DNA of 18,035 nucleotides from an uncultured Prevotella sp. Lineage in GTDB: Bacteria; Bacteroidota; Bacteroidia; Bacteroidales; Bacteroidaceae. Location: the NCBI GenBank assembly GCA_900553285.1, contig USCX01000017.1:1-18035 (forward strand). The letters run 5' to 3'. The position numbers were made by a program, and so were the translations under genes. Of the stretch, positions 1 to 7,628 are shown piece after piece. A model generated the notes under the pieces. That model was given only the letters and a program-made list of their open reading frames with translations. It was not told where the DNA came from and ran no database searches. Numbering within the stretch: position 1 is the first letter of the stretch; every line of letters begins with the position of its first letter.

Positions 1-16
1 ACCGGCTGGCATACGC

Positions 17-130
17 CGTTTTCACCCCACCCCCCGCAAAGTGCGTCATCATGCCGCCCTCGGGGGTTGGGGTGAAAACGCTTTAATTCATCAGGGGAAC
101 GGAGACTGTTTTCATGCCCGCACTTTGCGG
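17..130. repeat. Interleaved inverted repeats in non-coding DNA beyond rho
   Basis: Bases 17-29 are exactly inverted at 68-80, and C-rich 30-35 can extend the pairing with G-rich 62-66. Inside the loop, 34-45 (CCGCAAAGTGCG) is exactly inverted at 119-130. The two pairings interleave, so in RNA they could form an H-type pseudoknot, or the segment may be the remains of a small dispersed repeat. The two inverted repeats are directly seen; any function is inference. I see no credible gene in 1-210: one plus-strand frame is open from the left edge to about 214 but its translation has no recognisable character. Confidence 0.45.
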
Positions 131-210
131 ACTGTCCCACTCCCGGAAAACCGTCCCTTTCCCCCTCAACGTGGCCATTTCCAAATGGCACCGGACGTTT
201 TGAACGGCTC

Positions 211-258
211 AAAATGAAACCGGTCGTGGAGATCGGAATCCCACGACCGGCTTCATTT
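211..258 (-). terminator. Intrinsic terminator of rho
   Basis: On the minus strand an 18-bp stem (241-258 with 212-229, one G-U wobble) closes an 11-nt loop and runs into a T-rich tail, starting 24 nt after the rho stop codon. The wobble is a G-U pair only when read on the minus strand; on the plus strand it is an A-C mismatch, which supports the minus-strand assignment. Confidence 0.8.
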
Positions 259-281
259 GTCAGCGATATGGCTTGCCGTTA

Positions 282-2234
282 TTACGAATTCATCGAAAGG
301 AGGAATTCCTCGTTGTTCCGCGTGCCCTCCATGCGGCGCTTCACATCCGTCATGGCTTCGAGCGACGTCATATCGGCAATATACTTGCGAAGAATCCACA
401 TGCGGTTGAGCGTCTGCGCATCCTGCAACAGGTCATCACGGCGCGTGGACGAAGCAACGATGTTGACAGCCGGGAAGATACGCTTGTTGCTCAACATACG
501 GTCGAGCTGAAGTTCCATGTTGCCCGTTCCTTTGAATTCCTCGAAAATCACCTCATCCATTTTCGACCCCGTGTCGATGAGCGCAGTAGCGATGATGGTC
601 AGCGAACCGCCATTCTCGATGTTGCGCGCCGCGCCAAAGAAGCGCTTCGGTTTCTGCAAGGCATTGGCATCGACGCCGCCCGACAACACCTTGCCCGACG
701 CCGGCGACACCGTATTGTAAGCACGGGCAAGACGCGTAATCGAATCGAGGAAAATAACCACGTCGTGGCCGCACTCGACCATGCGCTTGGCTTTTTCCAA
801 GACGATGCCAGCGATCTTCACGTGACGGGCTGCGGGCTCGTCGAAAGTGGACGCAATCACCTCGGCATTCACCGTGCGCGCCATGTCTGTCACCTCTTCC
901 GGCCGCTCGTCGATAAGCAACATCATGAGATAGGTATCAGGATGGTTGCGCGCGATGGCATTAGCGATTTCCTTCATCAGAATGGTCTTACCGGTCTTTG
1001 GCTGCGCCACTATAAGCGCGCGCTGCCCCTTCCCGATAGGCGTAAAAAGATCGACGATACGAAGCGACATCGAGTCGCCGTGGCCCGTGCATAACTTGAA
1101 TTTTTCGTTCGGGAAGAGCGGCGTGAGATGCTCAAAGGGAACACGGTCCCGAATTTCAGCCGGAGTGAGCCCGTTTATCTTGGTCACGTTCACCAGCGGG
1201 AAGTACTTCTCTCCCTCTTTGGGCACACGCACGGGGCCTTCGACGATGTCGCCGGATTTGAGGCCGAAGATCTTGATTTGGTTCTGCGAAACATAAATAT
1301 CGTCGGGCGACGACAGGTAGTTATAGTCCGACGAGCGCAGAAAGCCAAAACCGTCCGGCATAATTTCAAGCACACCGTTTCCGGTCAGTATATCGTCAAA
1401 ATTAAAAGCCGGGGCCTGCTGCGGTGTCCCTGGCGCGTCGAATTGCGGCGCCCCCCACGCAGGAGCTCCCATTTCCGCCATGTCTGCCTGACGCCGTTCG
1501 AATTTGTTCACCAAATCATTCGTCAGCGGGTCATAATAGTCGCTGTTTATGACCGGAATGTCCTCAATGGGGATGAAATCCACTTCCGGCGTGGATGGAG
1601 CCACGGCAGCGGGAACCGCCTGGGGCGTTTCTGCCTGGACGGGCTGTGCTTCGGACACCGTTTCCCGACCGGTATTTTCTTCCGCCGACAAAGCCGTTTT
1701 GTCGTCAGCCGCGTCCTCCGCAGCGTCGACTGCGACAGTCGGCTCTTCCGCTTCGGCTGTCGGCACGACCGCCGTGACCGGATTTTCATTCAATTCTTCC
1801 TTCACGCTTTCCGCTTCAACGGCTTCGGCAGTCTGCTCACCGGCGACAGGCATCTCGCTCATAAACGGAGGAAGCAACGGCAATTCCGGCTGTCCGGCCT
1901 CTCCCGGAAGAGTTTCCGCGGGCGCTTCGGCCTTCGTGTTGCGACGTCGGCGCTTTGTCTCGCCCTCTGCGGCCGGTTTCTTCTTCTCGAAACTTTCAGT
2001 CTTTGTCTTCGAGGCTGAATAAACGTGGTCGACATCCTTCTTCACGATACGTGTACGGCGTTTGGGAGCTGCTTTCTGCACAGCCGCGCTTTGTTCAGCC
2101 TGTACGTCAAGGATGGCGTAGATCAGCGTTTCCTTGTCGGCGGAACTACCCGCTTCGGCATGCAGTTCCTTAGCAAGTTCGCGCAATTCGGCTTCATCCT
2201 TGCTGTTTAATTGCTCTTTGGTATAAAGTGGCAT
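282..2234 (-). CDS. rho: Transcription termination factor Rho with large disordered insert
   Basis: Hexameric RNA-dependent ATPase/helicase that ends transcription of untranslated RNA in the cytoplasm. The 650 residues read as: a Rho N-terminal helical domain (about 5-45); a long low-complexity Ala/Glu/Pro/Val-rich segment with an Arg/Lys-rich start and acidic middle (about 55-280); a cold-shock-like RNA-binding domain (about 284-356, with DGFGFLR at 294-300); and the RecA-like motor. The motor shows Walker A QPKTGKT (411-417), Walker B VVIFLDS (492-498), the Q-loop region (about 508-526) and FKGTGNMELQLDR (567-579). The protein is much longer than the ~420-residue E. coli Rho because of the insert, a feature known from Bacteroidota Rho proteins. 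The ATG start gives the intact N-terminal domain. The gene is divergent from the ABC-F gene and ends in a clear terminator. Confidence 0.97.
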   Translation of the reverse strand: MPLYTKEQLNSKDEAELRELAKELHAEAGSSADKETLIYAILDVQAEQSAAVQKAAPKRRTRIVKKDVDHVYSASKTKTESFEKKKPAAEGETKRRRRNTKAEAPAETLPGEAGQPELPLLPPFMSEMPVAGEQTAEAVEAESVKEELNENPVTAVVPTAEAEEPTVAVDAAEDAADDKTALSAEENTGRETVSEAQPVQAETPQAVPAAVAPSTPEVDFIPIEDIPVINSDYYDPLTNDLVNKFERRQADMAEMGAPAWGAPQFDAPGTPQQAPAFNFDDILTGNGVLEIMPDGFGFLRSSDYNYLSSPDDIYVSQNQIKIFGLKSGDIVEGPVRVPKEGEKYFPLVNVTKINGLTPAEIRDRVPFEHLTPLFPNEKFKLCTGHGDSMSLRIVDLFTPIGKGQRALIVAQPKTGKTILMKEIANAIARNHPDTYLMMLLIDERPEEVTDMARTVNAEVIASTFDEPAARHVKIAGIVLEKAKRMVECGHDVVIFLDSITRLARAYNTVSPASGKVLSGGVDANALQKPKRFFGAARNIENGGSLTIIATALIDTGSKMDEVIFEEFKGTGNMELQLDRMLSNKRIFPAVNIVASSTRRDDLLQDAQTLNRMWILRKYIADMTSLEAMTDVKRRMEGTRNNEEFLLSMNS

Positions 2235-2361
2235 TATGGGTGTAAGTTATCCCTACGAGCACGACATTCACACTTGACGTCGTCAGGGTAGGTTGAATTA
2301 TGGATTTGAGATTTTACTGATTTAACAGTGAAAATTCGCGGGCGGCGAACATTTCACAGCG

Positions 2362-2394
2362 CAAAAGTACTATTTTTATTCCAACCCGCCACAG
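2362..2394 (-). promoter_or_regulatory. Probable rho promoter
   Basis: The minus strand carries TACTTTTG at 2369-2362, a full match to the Bacteroidota -7 consensus TAnnTTTG. At a 20-nt spacing upstream lies TGTG (2393-2390), one mismatch from TTTG. This predicts a 5' untranslated region of roughly 120 nt for rho, long enough for the autoregulation known for rho in other bacteria, though no such mechanism is visible here. Confidence 0.5.
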
Positions 2395-2428
2395 CCAAAT
2401 TCATTTTTTTCATTAATTTCGCCCTCGT

Positions 2429-4339
2429 ATGGCAACAAACATCCCTTACTTAGACGTCCAGAACCTGTCGAAGCGCATCGGCGACCTCGTACTTTTTGAA
2501 AATATCTCATTCTCGGTGGCCGAAGGCCAAAAGGTAGGCCTCATCGCGCAGAACGGGACCGGTAAATCCACTCTGATGAACATCCTTTGCGGCGACGAGG
2601 ATTACGAAAACGGTACCATCACCTATCGGCGCGACCTCAGCGTCGGATACCTCGAACAATCGCCCGCCTACCCCGGCGAACTGTCGGTGATAGAGGCCTG
2701 TTTCTGGCATGGCAACAAAACGACAGACCTCATCCGGCAGTACGAACAATGCCTCAACACCCCTGGGACACCGGGACTCGACATGCTCATCGAGCAAATG
2801 GACGGGATGAAGGCATGGGATTATGAGGAAAGGGCCAAGCAGGTCCTCACCAAGTTAGACATCAAAGACTTCAACCAGCCCATCGCCCAGCTTTCGGGCG
2901 GACAACTCAAACGGGTGGCATTGGCCAACGTCCTTCTGACAGAACCCGACCTGCTCATTCTTGACGAGCCGACCAACCACCTCGACCTTGACATGATTGA
3001 ATGGCTCGAAAACTACCTGCGACGAAACGTCAAAAGCCTGCTTCTGGTCACCCACGACCGCTATTTCCTCGACCGCGTCTGTTCTGACATTCTCGAACTG
3101 GCAGACCACACCTTATATAATTACCACGGCTCATACAGCTACTATCTGGAAAAACGCGAAGAGCGGATGAACGCGCTGAACGCCTCCATCGCCAGGGCCA
3201 ACAACCTCTACCGGAAAGAACTTGAATGGATGCGCCGCATGCCATGCGCCCGCGGGCACAAGGCCCGCTACCGCACAGAAGCGTTCGCCGAGCTGGAGCA
3301 GGCTGCCAAACGGCGGATGGAAGAACGTGTGGCTCGGCTGGAAATGAAAAGCAGCTACATCGGCAGTAAAATTTTCGAAGCCGAGTACGTATCCAAAAGC
3401 TTTGGCCCGGACAAAATTATCCTGAAAGATTTTTATTACCATTTCACCCGCTATGAAAAGATGGGCATCATCGGTCCGAACGGCTCGGGAAAATCCACGT
3501 TCATCAAGATGCTCCTCGGACAGGTCAAACCCGACAGCGGGCGCTTCGTCATCGGAGAGACCGTGCGCTTCGGCTACTTCTCGCAAGAAGGGATGGCTTT
3601 CGACAACCGCATGAAAGTGATCGACGTGGTGCGTGACATCGCCGAAACAGTGGACCTCGGCGGAGGGCGCAGACTCACCGCTTCCCAGTTTCTTCAACAT
3701 TTTCTCTTCCCGCCCGAAAAGCAACAGACCCTTGTCTACAAACTCAGCGGAGGCGAACGGCGACGGCTCTACCTCTGCACCGTACTGATGGGCGCTCCCA
3801 ATTTCCTCGTTCTCGACGAACCGACCAACGACCTCGACATCACGACCTTGCAAATTCTTGAAGAATACCTGGCCGACTTCAGGGGCTGTGTCATCATCGT
3901 CAGCCACGACCGCTACTTCATGGACAAAGTGGTGGACCATCTGCTCGTCTTCCATGGCAACGGGCACATTGATGACTTTCCGGGCAATTACACCCAATAC
4001 CGTGAGTGGGAAAACGCCAAACGACAGGAAGAAGAGGCACAAAGGAAACGACACGCAGAAAAGAAGTCTACCACAACCGATGCCAGCCGAAACAAGAATC
4101 CACGCCAAACCGGCGAGAGGAAACGCCGCCTGACATTCAAGGAACAAAAAGAAATGGAGGCACTCGAAACGGACATCGACAAACTTGAAAAGGAGAAAAA
4201 AGAAATAGAAGCCACCCTTTGCAGCGGCGAACTGGCCGTCGACAAACTCACCCAACTGAGCAAACGCCTCCCGGCCCTCCAAGAGGAACTGGACACGAAA
4301 TCCATGCGCTGGCTCGAACTCGCAGAAATCGGGAACTAA
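2429..4339 (+). CDS. ABC-F family ATPase, Uup-like
   Basis: A soluble ATPase with two ABC cassettes and no membrane domain, of the class that acts on the ribosome (translation rescue or stalling relief). Cassette 1 has Walker A QNGTGKST (41-48), signature LSGGQ (155-159), Walker B LLILDEPTNHLD (175-186) and THDRYF (208-213). The inter-domain linker (about 240-312) has basic residues around 268-282 as in the Uup branch. Cassette 2 has GPNGSGKST (349-357), LSGGE (439-443), FLVLDEPTNDLD (459-470) and SHDRYF (492-497). Residues 530-630 form a charged linker and a C-terminal coiled coil, as in Uup. The usual first Gly of Walker A in cassette 1 is Ala. An antibiotic-protection role is possible in this superfamily but nothing here favours it. 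An imperfect -7-like box (TAATTTCG, 2414-2421) lies just before the ATG. Confidence 0.93.
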   Translation: MATNIPYLDVQNLSKRIGDLVLFENISFSVAEGQKVGLIAQNGTGKSTLMNILCGDEDYENGTITYRRDLSVGYLEQSPAYPGELSVIEACFWHGNKTTDLIRQYEQCLNTPGTPGLDMLIEQMDGMKAWDYEERAKQVLTKLDIKDFNQPIAQLSGGQLKRVALANVLLTEPDLLILDEPTNHLDLDMIEWLENYLRRNVKSLLLVTHDRYFLDRVCSDILELADHTLYNYHGSYSYYLEKREERMNALNASIARANNLYRKELEWMRRMPCARGHKARYRTEAFAELEQAAKRRMEERVARLEMKSSYIGSKIFEAEYVSKSFGPDKIILKDFYYHFTRYEKMGIIGPNGSGKSTFIKMLLGQVKPDSGRFVIGETVRFGYFSQEGMAFDNRMKVIDVVRDIAETVDLGGGRRLTASQFLQHFLFPPEKQQTLVYKLSGGERRRLYLCTVLMGAPNFLVLDEPTNDLDITTLQILEEYLADFRGCVIIVSHDRYFMDKVVDHLLVFHGNGHIDDFPGNYTQYREWENAKRQEEEAQRKRHAEKKSTTTDASRNKNPRQTGERKRRLTFKEQKEMEALETDIDKLEKEKKEIEATLCSGELAVDKLTQLSKRLPALQEELDTKSMRWLELAEIGN

Positions 4340-4602
4340 GCCCGGCTGACTACGACCGCACCATGACCAGCCCCCGACAGGCCAAAGGCCCAAACGTCAC
4401 GGGCCTGCAGCCTCCCCATGGTCTCTTGCAGTTCATCGCCCCGACGACAAGTCCCTGATTTCCTCCGCACCGACCACGCAGACCGTCCCCAATAGGGTTC
4501 AGGACATACCCATAACGGTTTTTCGCAGGAAAAGCCAAATCCCGCCCACCGTCCCCGCCCTATCATTATCCGCATTTCGTCGGATTTCTCACTTTTTTAT
4601 GT
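4340..4602. other. Non-coding spacer between ABC-F and walJ-like genes
   Basis: No convincing gene is present on either strand; the short open frames lack recognisable composition. A small inverted repeat (4378-4383 with 4402-4407, 18-nt loop) is followed by no T tract, so I do not call it a terminator. The right end contains the AT-rich promoter region of the next gene. Confidence 0.5.
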
Positions 4603-4610
4603 TACCTTTG
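4603..4610 (+). promoter_or_regulatory. Promoter -7 element of the walJ-like operon
   Basis: TACCTTTG matches the Bacteroidota -7 consensus TAnnTTTG exactly and sits 16 nt before the ATG. The -33 box is weak: no TTTG at the expected 19-21 nt distance. A mini reading frame of three codons (ATG AAA ATA TGA, 4619-4630) overlaps the true start. Confidence 0.55.
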
Positions 4611-4626
4611 CGCGAAAGATGAAAAT

Positions 4627-5430
4627 ATGATGAAATTTATCTGCTTCGGCAGTGGGAGTTGCGGGAACTGCTATTACCTGATAACGGAAGGCTATGGCCT
4701 GCTCATCGACGTGGGCATCGGTATCCGTACGTTCAAAAAGTATTTTCGCGATTTCGGCCTGCCCATGTCGCAGATCCAAGCGATACTCATCACACACGAC
4801 CATGCAGACCACGTAAAGACCGCAGGCATCGTAAGCCGTGAATTCAACCTACCCGTATATGCAACACGCCTCGTGCATGAAGGGATGAGGCACAACTACT
4901 GCATGCCAAAAAAGGTGGAAGAACGACACGTCCAGACCTTTGAGAAAGGGTGCACGCTGCAATTAGGCCCCTTCACCGTCACCTCATTCGGCATCCCCCA
5001 CGACAGCCGTGACAACAACGGCTATTTTATTGAATACAACGGCCGGACCTTCTGCCTAATGACCGACATCGGCCACGTCACCGACGAAATGGCAGACTAC
5101 ATCCATCGGTCCGACTACCTCGTCATTGAAGCCAACTACGATCCCACCCTGCTTGAACAAGGCCCCTATCCGGCTTTCCTCAAACAGCGGATCAAAAGCG
5201 GAAACGGCCACCTCAGCAACATACAGGTGGCCGAGAAACTCGCCCTCCATCTGCGTCCGGAAACGCGCCACGTATGGCTGTGTCACCTGAGCGACGAGAA
5301 CAACCATCCTTCACTGGCCTACAAAACAGTGGAAAAACGACTCGGCGAAGCAGGTTTCCCCGTGGGAGAGAGCTTACAACTCGAGACGCTGAAAAGACAA
5401 TCCCCTTCACCTCTTTACGACCTTACCTGA
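4627..5430 (+). CDS. Metallo-beta-lactamase-fold hydrolase, WalJ/YycJ-like
   Basis: Probable zinc-dependent phosphodiesterase or nuclease of the MBL superfamily; the closest family I recognise is WalJ/YycJ. The opening GSGSCGNCYYL (8-18) corresponds to the GSSGN-type start of that family. Metal-binding motif THDHADH lies at 56-62, with further likely ligands H125 (PHDS), D147 (MTDIGH), H195 (GHLSN) and H220 (HLSDENNHP, 220-228). The length of 267 residues fits the family. There are two consecutive ATG codons; the first is used here. No signal peptide is visible, so it is cytoplasmic. The stop is 2 nt before a small Cys-rich membrane protein gene, suggesting one transcript. The walKR two-component partners known in Firmicutes are not present, so a cell-wall role should not be assumed. 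Confidence 0.88.
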   Translation: MMKFICFGSGSCGNCYYLITEGYGLLIDVGIGIRTFKKYFRDFGLPMSQIQAILITHDHADHVKTAGIVSREFNLPVYATRLVHEGMRHNYCMPKKVEERHVQTFEKGCTLQLGPFTVTSFGIPHDSRDNNGYFIEYNGRTFCLMTDIGHVTDEMADYIHRSDYLVIEANYDPTLLEQGPYPAFLKQRIKSGNGHLSNIQVAEKLALHLRPETRHVWLCHLSDENNHPSLAYKTVEKRLGEAGFPVGESLQLETLKRQSPSPLYDLT

Positions 5431-5432
5431 CC

Positions 5433-5609
5433 ATGCAAGAAACCGCCGTCTTCATCATCGTCCTCTGCGCAGCCGCATGGGGAACCGCACGGGCCCTGCA
5501 AACGTTACGTAAAAAACGCCCGCCATGCGGAGGGTGTCATTCCTGCCCCATGCAATGCGCCTCCGAAAGCAAAAAAAGAGACAGAAAAATTTGCAAGAAA
5601 GAAAAATAG
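5433..5609 (+). CDS. Small Cys-rich membrane protein, FeoB-associated type
   Basis: A 58-residue protein with a hydrophobic N-terminal segment (about 5-22), a basic stretch RKKR (26-29), then a cysteine cluster CGGCHSCPMQC (C32, C35, C38, C42) and a Lys/Arg-rich tail with one more Cys. This layout, one membrane helix followed by closely spaced CxxC cysteines, is that of the FeoB-associated Cys-rich membrane protein family. No feoA or feoB is in the window, so the association with iron uptake is by family resemblance only. The cluster could bind a metal or be redox active. It starts 2 nt after the MBL gene and its 3' end contains the -33 box of the tRNA-Cys promoter. Confidence 0.7.
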   Translation: MQETAVFIIVLCAAAWGTARALQTLRKKRPPCGGCHSCPMQCASESKKRDRKICKKEK

Positions 5610-5620
5610 CCGTATATTTG
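5590..5620 (+). promoter_or_regulatory. tRNA-Cys promoter
   Basis: TTTG (5590-5593), a 19-nt spacer and TATATTTG (5613-5620) match the Bacteroidota housekeeping promoter exactly. The predicted start is a few bases before the mature tRNA 5' end at 5636. The -33 box lies inside the end of the small Cys-rich protein gene. Confidence 0.8.
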
Positions 5621-5635
5621 CACCCGAAATCAAAC

Positions 5636-5706
5636 GGTGCCCTGACCGAGTGGCTAGGTAGCGGTCTGCAAAACCGTCCACAGCAGTTCGAATCTGCTGG
5701 GCACCT
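5636..5706 (+). tRNA. tRNA-Cys (anticodon GCA)
   Basis: A complete cloverleaf: acceptor GGTGCCC (5636-5642) pairs with GGGCACC (5699-5705); short D stem ACC/GGT; anticodon stem GCGGT/ACCGT (one G-U) with loop CTGCAAA, giving anticodon GCA at 5668-5670; T stem AGCAG/CTGCT with loop TTCGAAT. The discriminator base is U (5706), the identity element of Cys tRNAs. CCA is not encoded. Confidence 0.97.
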
Positions 5707-5714
5707 CATTAACG

Positions 5715-5743
5715 ACGCAACCGCTTTCCGCGGTTGCGTTTTT
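5715..5743 (+). terminator. Intrinsic terminator after tRNA-Cys
   Basis: A perfect 10-bp stem ACGCAACCGC/GCGGTTGCGT (5715-5724, 5730-5739) with loop TTTCC is followed directly by a run of T. It starts 9 nt after the tRNA and ends 28 nt before menB. Confidence 0.92.
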
Positions 5744-5771
5744 CATATCCACCTCAATAAAGCAAAACAAA

Positions 5772-6590
5772 ATGAACAGAGACTGGACTCCCCTCAAACA
5801 ATATGAAGAAATTCTTTTCGACACCTACCACGGTATCGCCCGTATCACTATAAACCGTCCCCGATACCGCAACGCGTTCACACCGCAAACCGTAGCCGAA
5901 ATGAGCGATGCCCTACATCTCTGCCGCGAGGCGCAAGACATCGGAGTGGTCGTTCTGACGGGCGCCGGTGACAAAGCTTTTTGCTCCGGTGGCGACATGC
6001 ACGTGAAAGGACACGGCGGATATGTAGGTAAAGACGGTGTCCCCCGCCTCAACGTACTTACCGTCCAAAAACAAATCCGCTCCCTGCCGAAACCTGTCAT
6101 CGCGATGGTCAACGGTTACGCCATCGGCGGAGGGCATGTCCTGCACCTCATGTGCGACCTGACCATAGCTTCCGACAACGCCATCTTCGGACAGACCGGT
6201 CCCCGCGTGGGTTCTTTCGATGCTGGGTTCGGAGCCTCCTACCTCGCCCGCATCGTCGGCCAGAAAAAGGCGCGTGAAATCTGGTTCATGTGTCGGCAGT
6301 ACACGGCGGCTGAGGCTGAGCGGATGGGGATGGTCAACAAAGTCGTGCCTTTCGAAAAACTGGAAGACGAAGTCGTGGCGTGGGCTGAAACCATGATGGA
6401 ACATTCGCCTCTGGCGCTCCGCATGATCAAGGCCGGGCTCAACGCTGAATTAGACGGTCAAGCCGGAATTCAAGAACTGGCAGGCGACGCCACGATGCTC
6501 TATTATATGCTTGATGAAGCTCAGGAAGGCGGCCGGGCTTTCCTTGAAAAGCGTAAGCCTGACTTCAAGAAATTCCCCAAACTGCCCTGA
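5772..6590 (+). CDS. menB: 1,4-dihydroxy-2-naphthoyl-CoA synthase
   Basis: Crotonase-fold enzyme that closes the second ring in menaquinone synthesis, turning o-succinylbenzoyl-CoA into 1,4-dihydroxy-2-naphthoyl-CoA. Visible family marks are FCSGGDMHVKGHGGYVG (70-86), the oxyanion-hole region GYAIGGGHVLH (115-125), QTGPRVGSFDAGFGASY (141-157) and AREIWFMCRQY (167-177). Q141, G143 and W171 align with the bicarbonate-binding Gln154, Gly156 and Trp184 of the E. coli enzyme, so this should be the bicarbonate-dependent type. The 272 residues match the usual length, including the C-terminal tail. The gene starts just past the tRNA-Cys terminator with no recognisable promoter of its own, and menC follows after 3 nt. 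Confidence 0.97.
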   Translation: MNRDWTPLKQYEEILFDTYHGIARITINRPRYRNAFTPQTVAEMSDALHLCREAQDIGVVVLTGAGDKAFCSGGDMHVKGHGGYVGKDGVPRLNVLTVQKQIRSLPKPVIAMVNGYAIGGGHVLHLMCDLTIASDNAIFGQTGPRVGSFDAGFGASYLARIVGQKKAREIWFMCRQYTAAEAERMGMVNKVVPFEKLEDEVVAWAETMMEHSPLALRMIKAGLNAELDGQAGIQELAGDATMLYYMLDEAQEGGRAFLEKRKPDFKKFPKLP

Positions 6591-6593
6591 CGC

Positions 6594-7628
6594 ATGAGCC
6601 TACACCTCCATCTACGTCCCTATCGCCTACGGTTCAAAGAAGAAGCACGCACTTCACGCGGCAGCTACTTCACGCATGACGTATGGTATGTCCATCTCAC
6701 CTCCGACGAGGAAAGCGGACGCGAGGGCATCGGCGAATGTGCCCCTCTGCCCGACCTCAGTTGCGATGCCCTACCAGGCCAATACGAAGAAAAGCTCCGC
6801 GCTGCGTGCCGGCACATCGAAAAGACAGGCCACATAGACAAAGAGCTCCTGCGCCCCTATCCGTCGATGCTCTTCGGGCTCGAAACAGCATGGCTTCACT
6901 TCCAGAAGGGCTCCACACGCCTCTACGACACAGCTTTCAGCCGTGGCGAAGCTGGAATCACTATTAACGGCCTGGTGTGGATGGGAGATTTCGACACCAT
7001 GATGCAACGCCTCGAAGCCAAGCTCCGGGCAGGTTTCCAATGCGTAAAACTAAAAATAGGAGCAATCAGCTTTGAACAGGAACTCGACCTGATACGCCAC
7101 ATCAGGCGACGTTTTTCAAAAACAGATGTGGAACTACGCACCGACGCAAACGGAGCTTTCAAGCCCGAAGAAGCGCTCACAAAACTCGAACGCCTTTCAA
7201 AATTCGACATCCACAGCATAGAACAACCCATTCGGGCAGGACAAACCGCCGCCATGGCCCGATTATGCAGAGAAAGCCCGATTGACATCGCACTCGATGA
7301 AGAACTCATCGGCGTCAACGGACAGCAAGCCAAGCGTGAGCTTCTCAAAACCATACGCCCTCAATATATTATTATCAAGCCCTCCCTTCACGGCGCACTG
7401 AGTGGAGCGGATGAATGGATTAACGAGGCCAGGCAACTGGGCATACGCTATTGGATGACCAGCGCTCTCGAAAGCAACGTGGGGCTTAACGCCATCGCAC
7501 AATGGACCGCCCATCATTTTCATGACGCCATACCCCTCCCACAAGGACTGGGTACAGGGCAATTATATACGAACAACATTCCCTCTCCACTGCAAATAGT
7601 CGGTGACCGATTATGGTACAAAGAATGA
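6594..7628 (+). CDS. menC: o-Succinylbenzoate synthase
   Basis: Enolase-superfamily enzyme that dehydrates SHCHC to o-succinylbenzoate in menaquinone synthesis. The catalytic set is complete: KxK pair K152/K154 (VKLKIG), metal ligands D184 (RTDANG), E210 (IEQP) and D235 (ALDEE), and the second-side Lys K262 (IIIKPS). The N-terminal capping domain covers about 1-115 and the barrel the rest, 344 residues in all, normal for the Bacteroidota form. It begins 3 nt after menB and its stop codon overlaps the proposed menE start (ATGA), so translation is probably coupled. Enolase-superfamily members can be promiscuous, for instance dipeptide epimerase or N-acylamino-acid racemase, but the men context settles the assignment. 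Confidence 0.95.
   Translation: MSLHLHLRPYRLRFKEEARTSRGSYFTHDVWYVHLTSDEESGREGIGECAPLPDLSCDALPGQYEEKLRAACRHIEKTGHIDKELLRPYPSMLFGLETAWLHFQKGSTRLYDTAFSRGEAGITINGLVWMGDFDTMMQRLEAKLRAGFQCVKLKIGAISFEQELDLIRHIRRRFSKTDVELRTDANGAFKPEEALTKLERLSKFDIHSIEQPIRAGQTAAMARLCRESPIDIALDEELIGVNGQQAKRELLKTIRPQYIIIKPSLHGALSGADEWINEARQLGIRYWMTSALESNVGLNAIAQWTAHHFHDAIPLPQGLGTGQLYTNNIPSPLQIVGDRLWYKE

Noticed and set aside
2..213. Tail of a gene entering from the left edge
   Set aside because: One frame is open to about 214, but the translation has no recognisable character and the DNA is dominated by inverted repeats.
1128..2018. 296-codon plus-strand frame opposite rho
   Set aside because: It mirrors the low-complexity insert of rho; the product is Arg/Phe/Gly-rich noise with no family features.
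3131..4393. 420-codon open frame antisense to the ABC-F gene
   Set aside because: It mirrors an intact, well-motifed ABC-F gene in a GC-rich genome; its translation is rich in Phe/Val/Glu with no domain I recognise and no promoter.
4378..4407. Terminator for the ABC-F gene
   Set aside because: The inverted repeat is only 6 bp with a long loop and no T tract.
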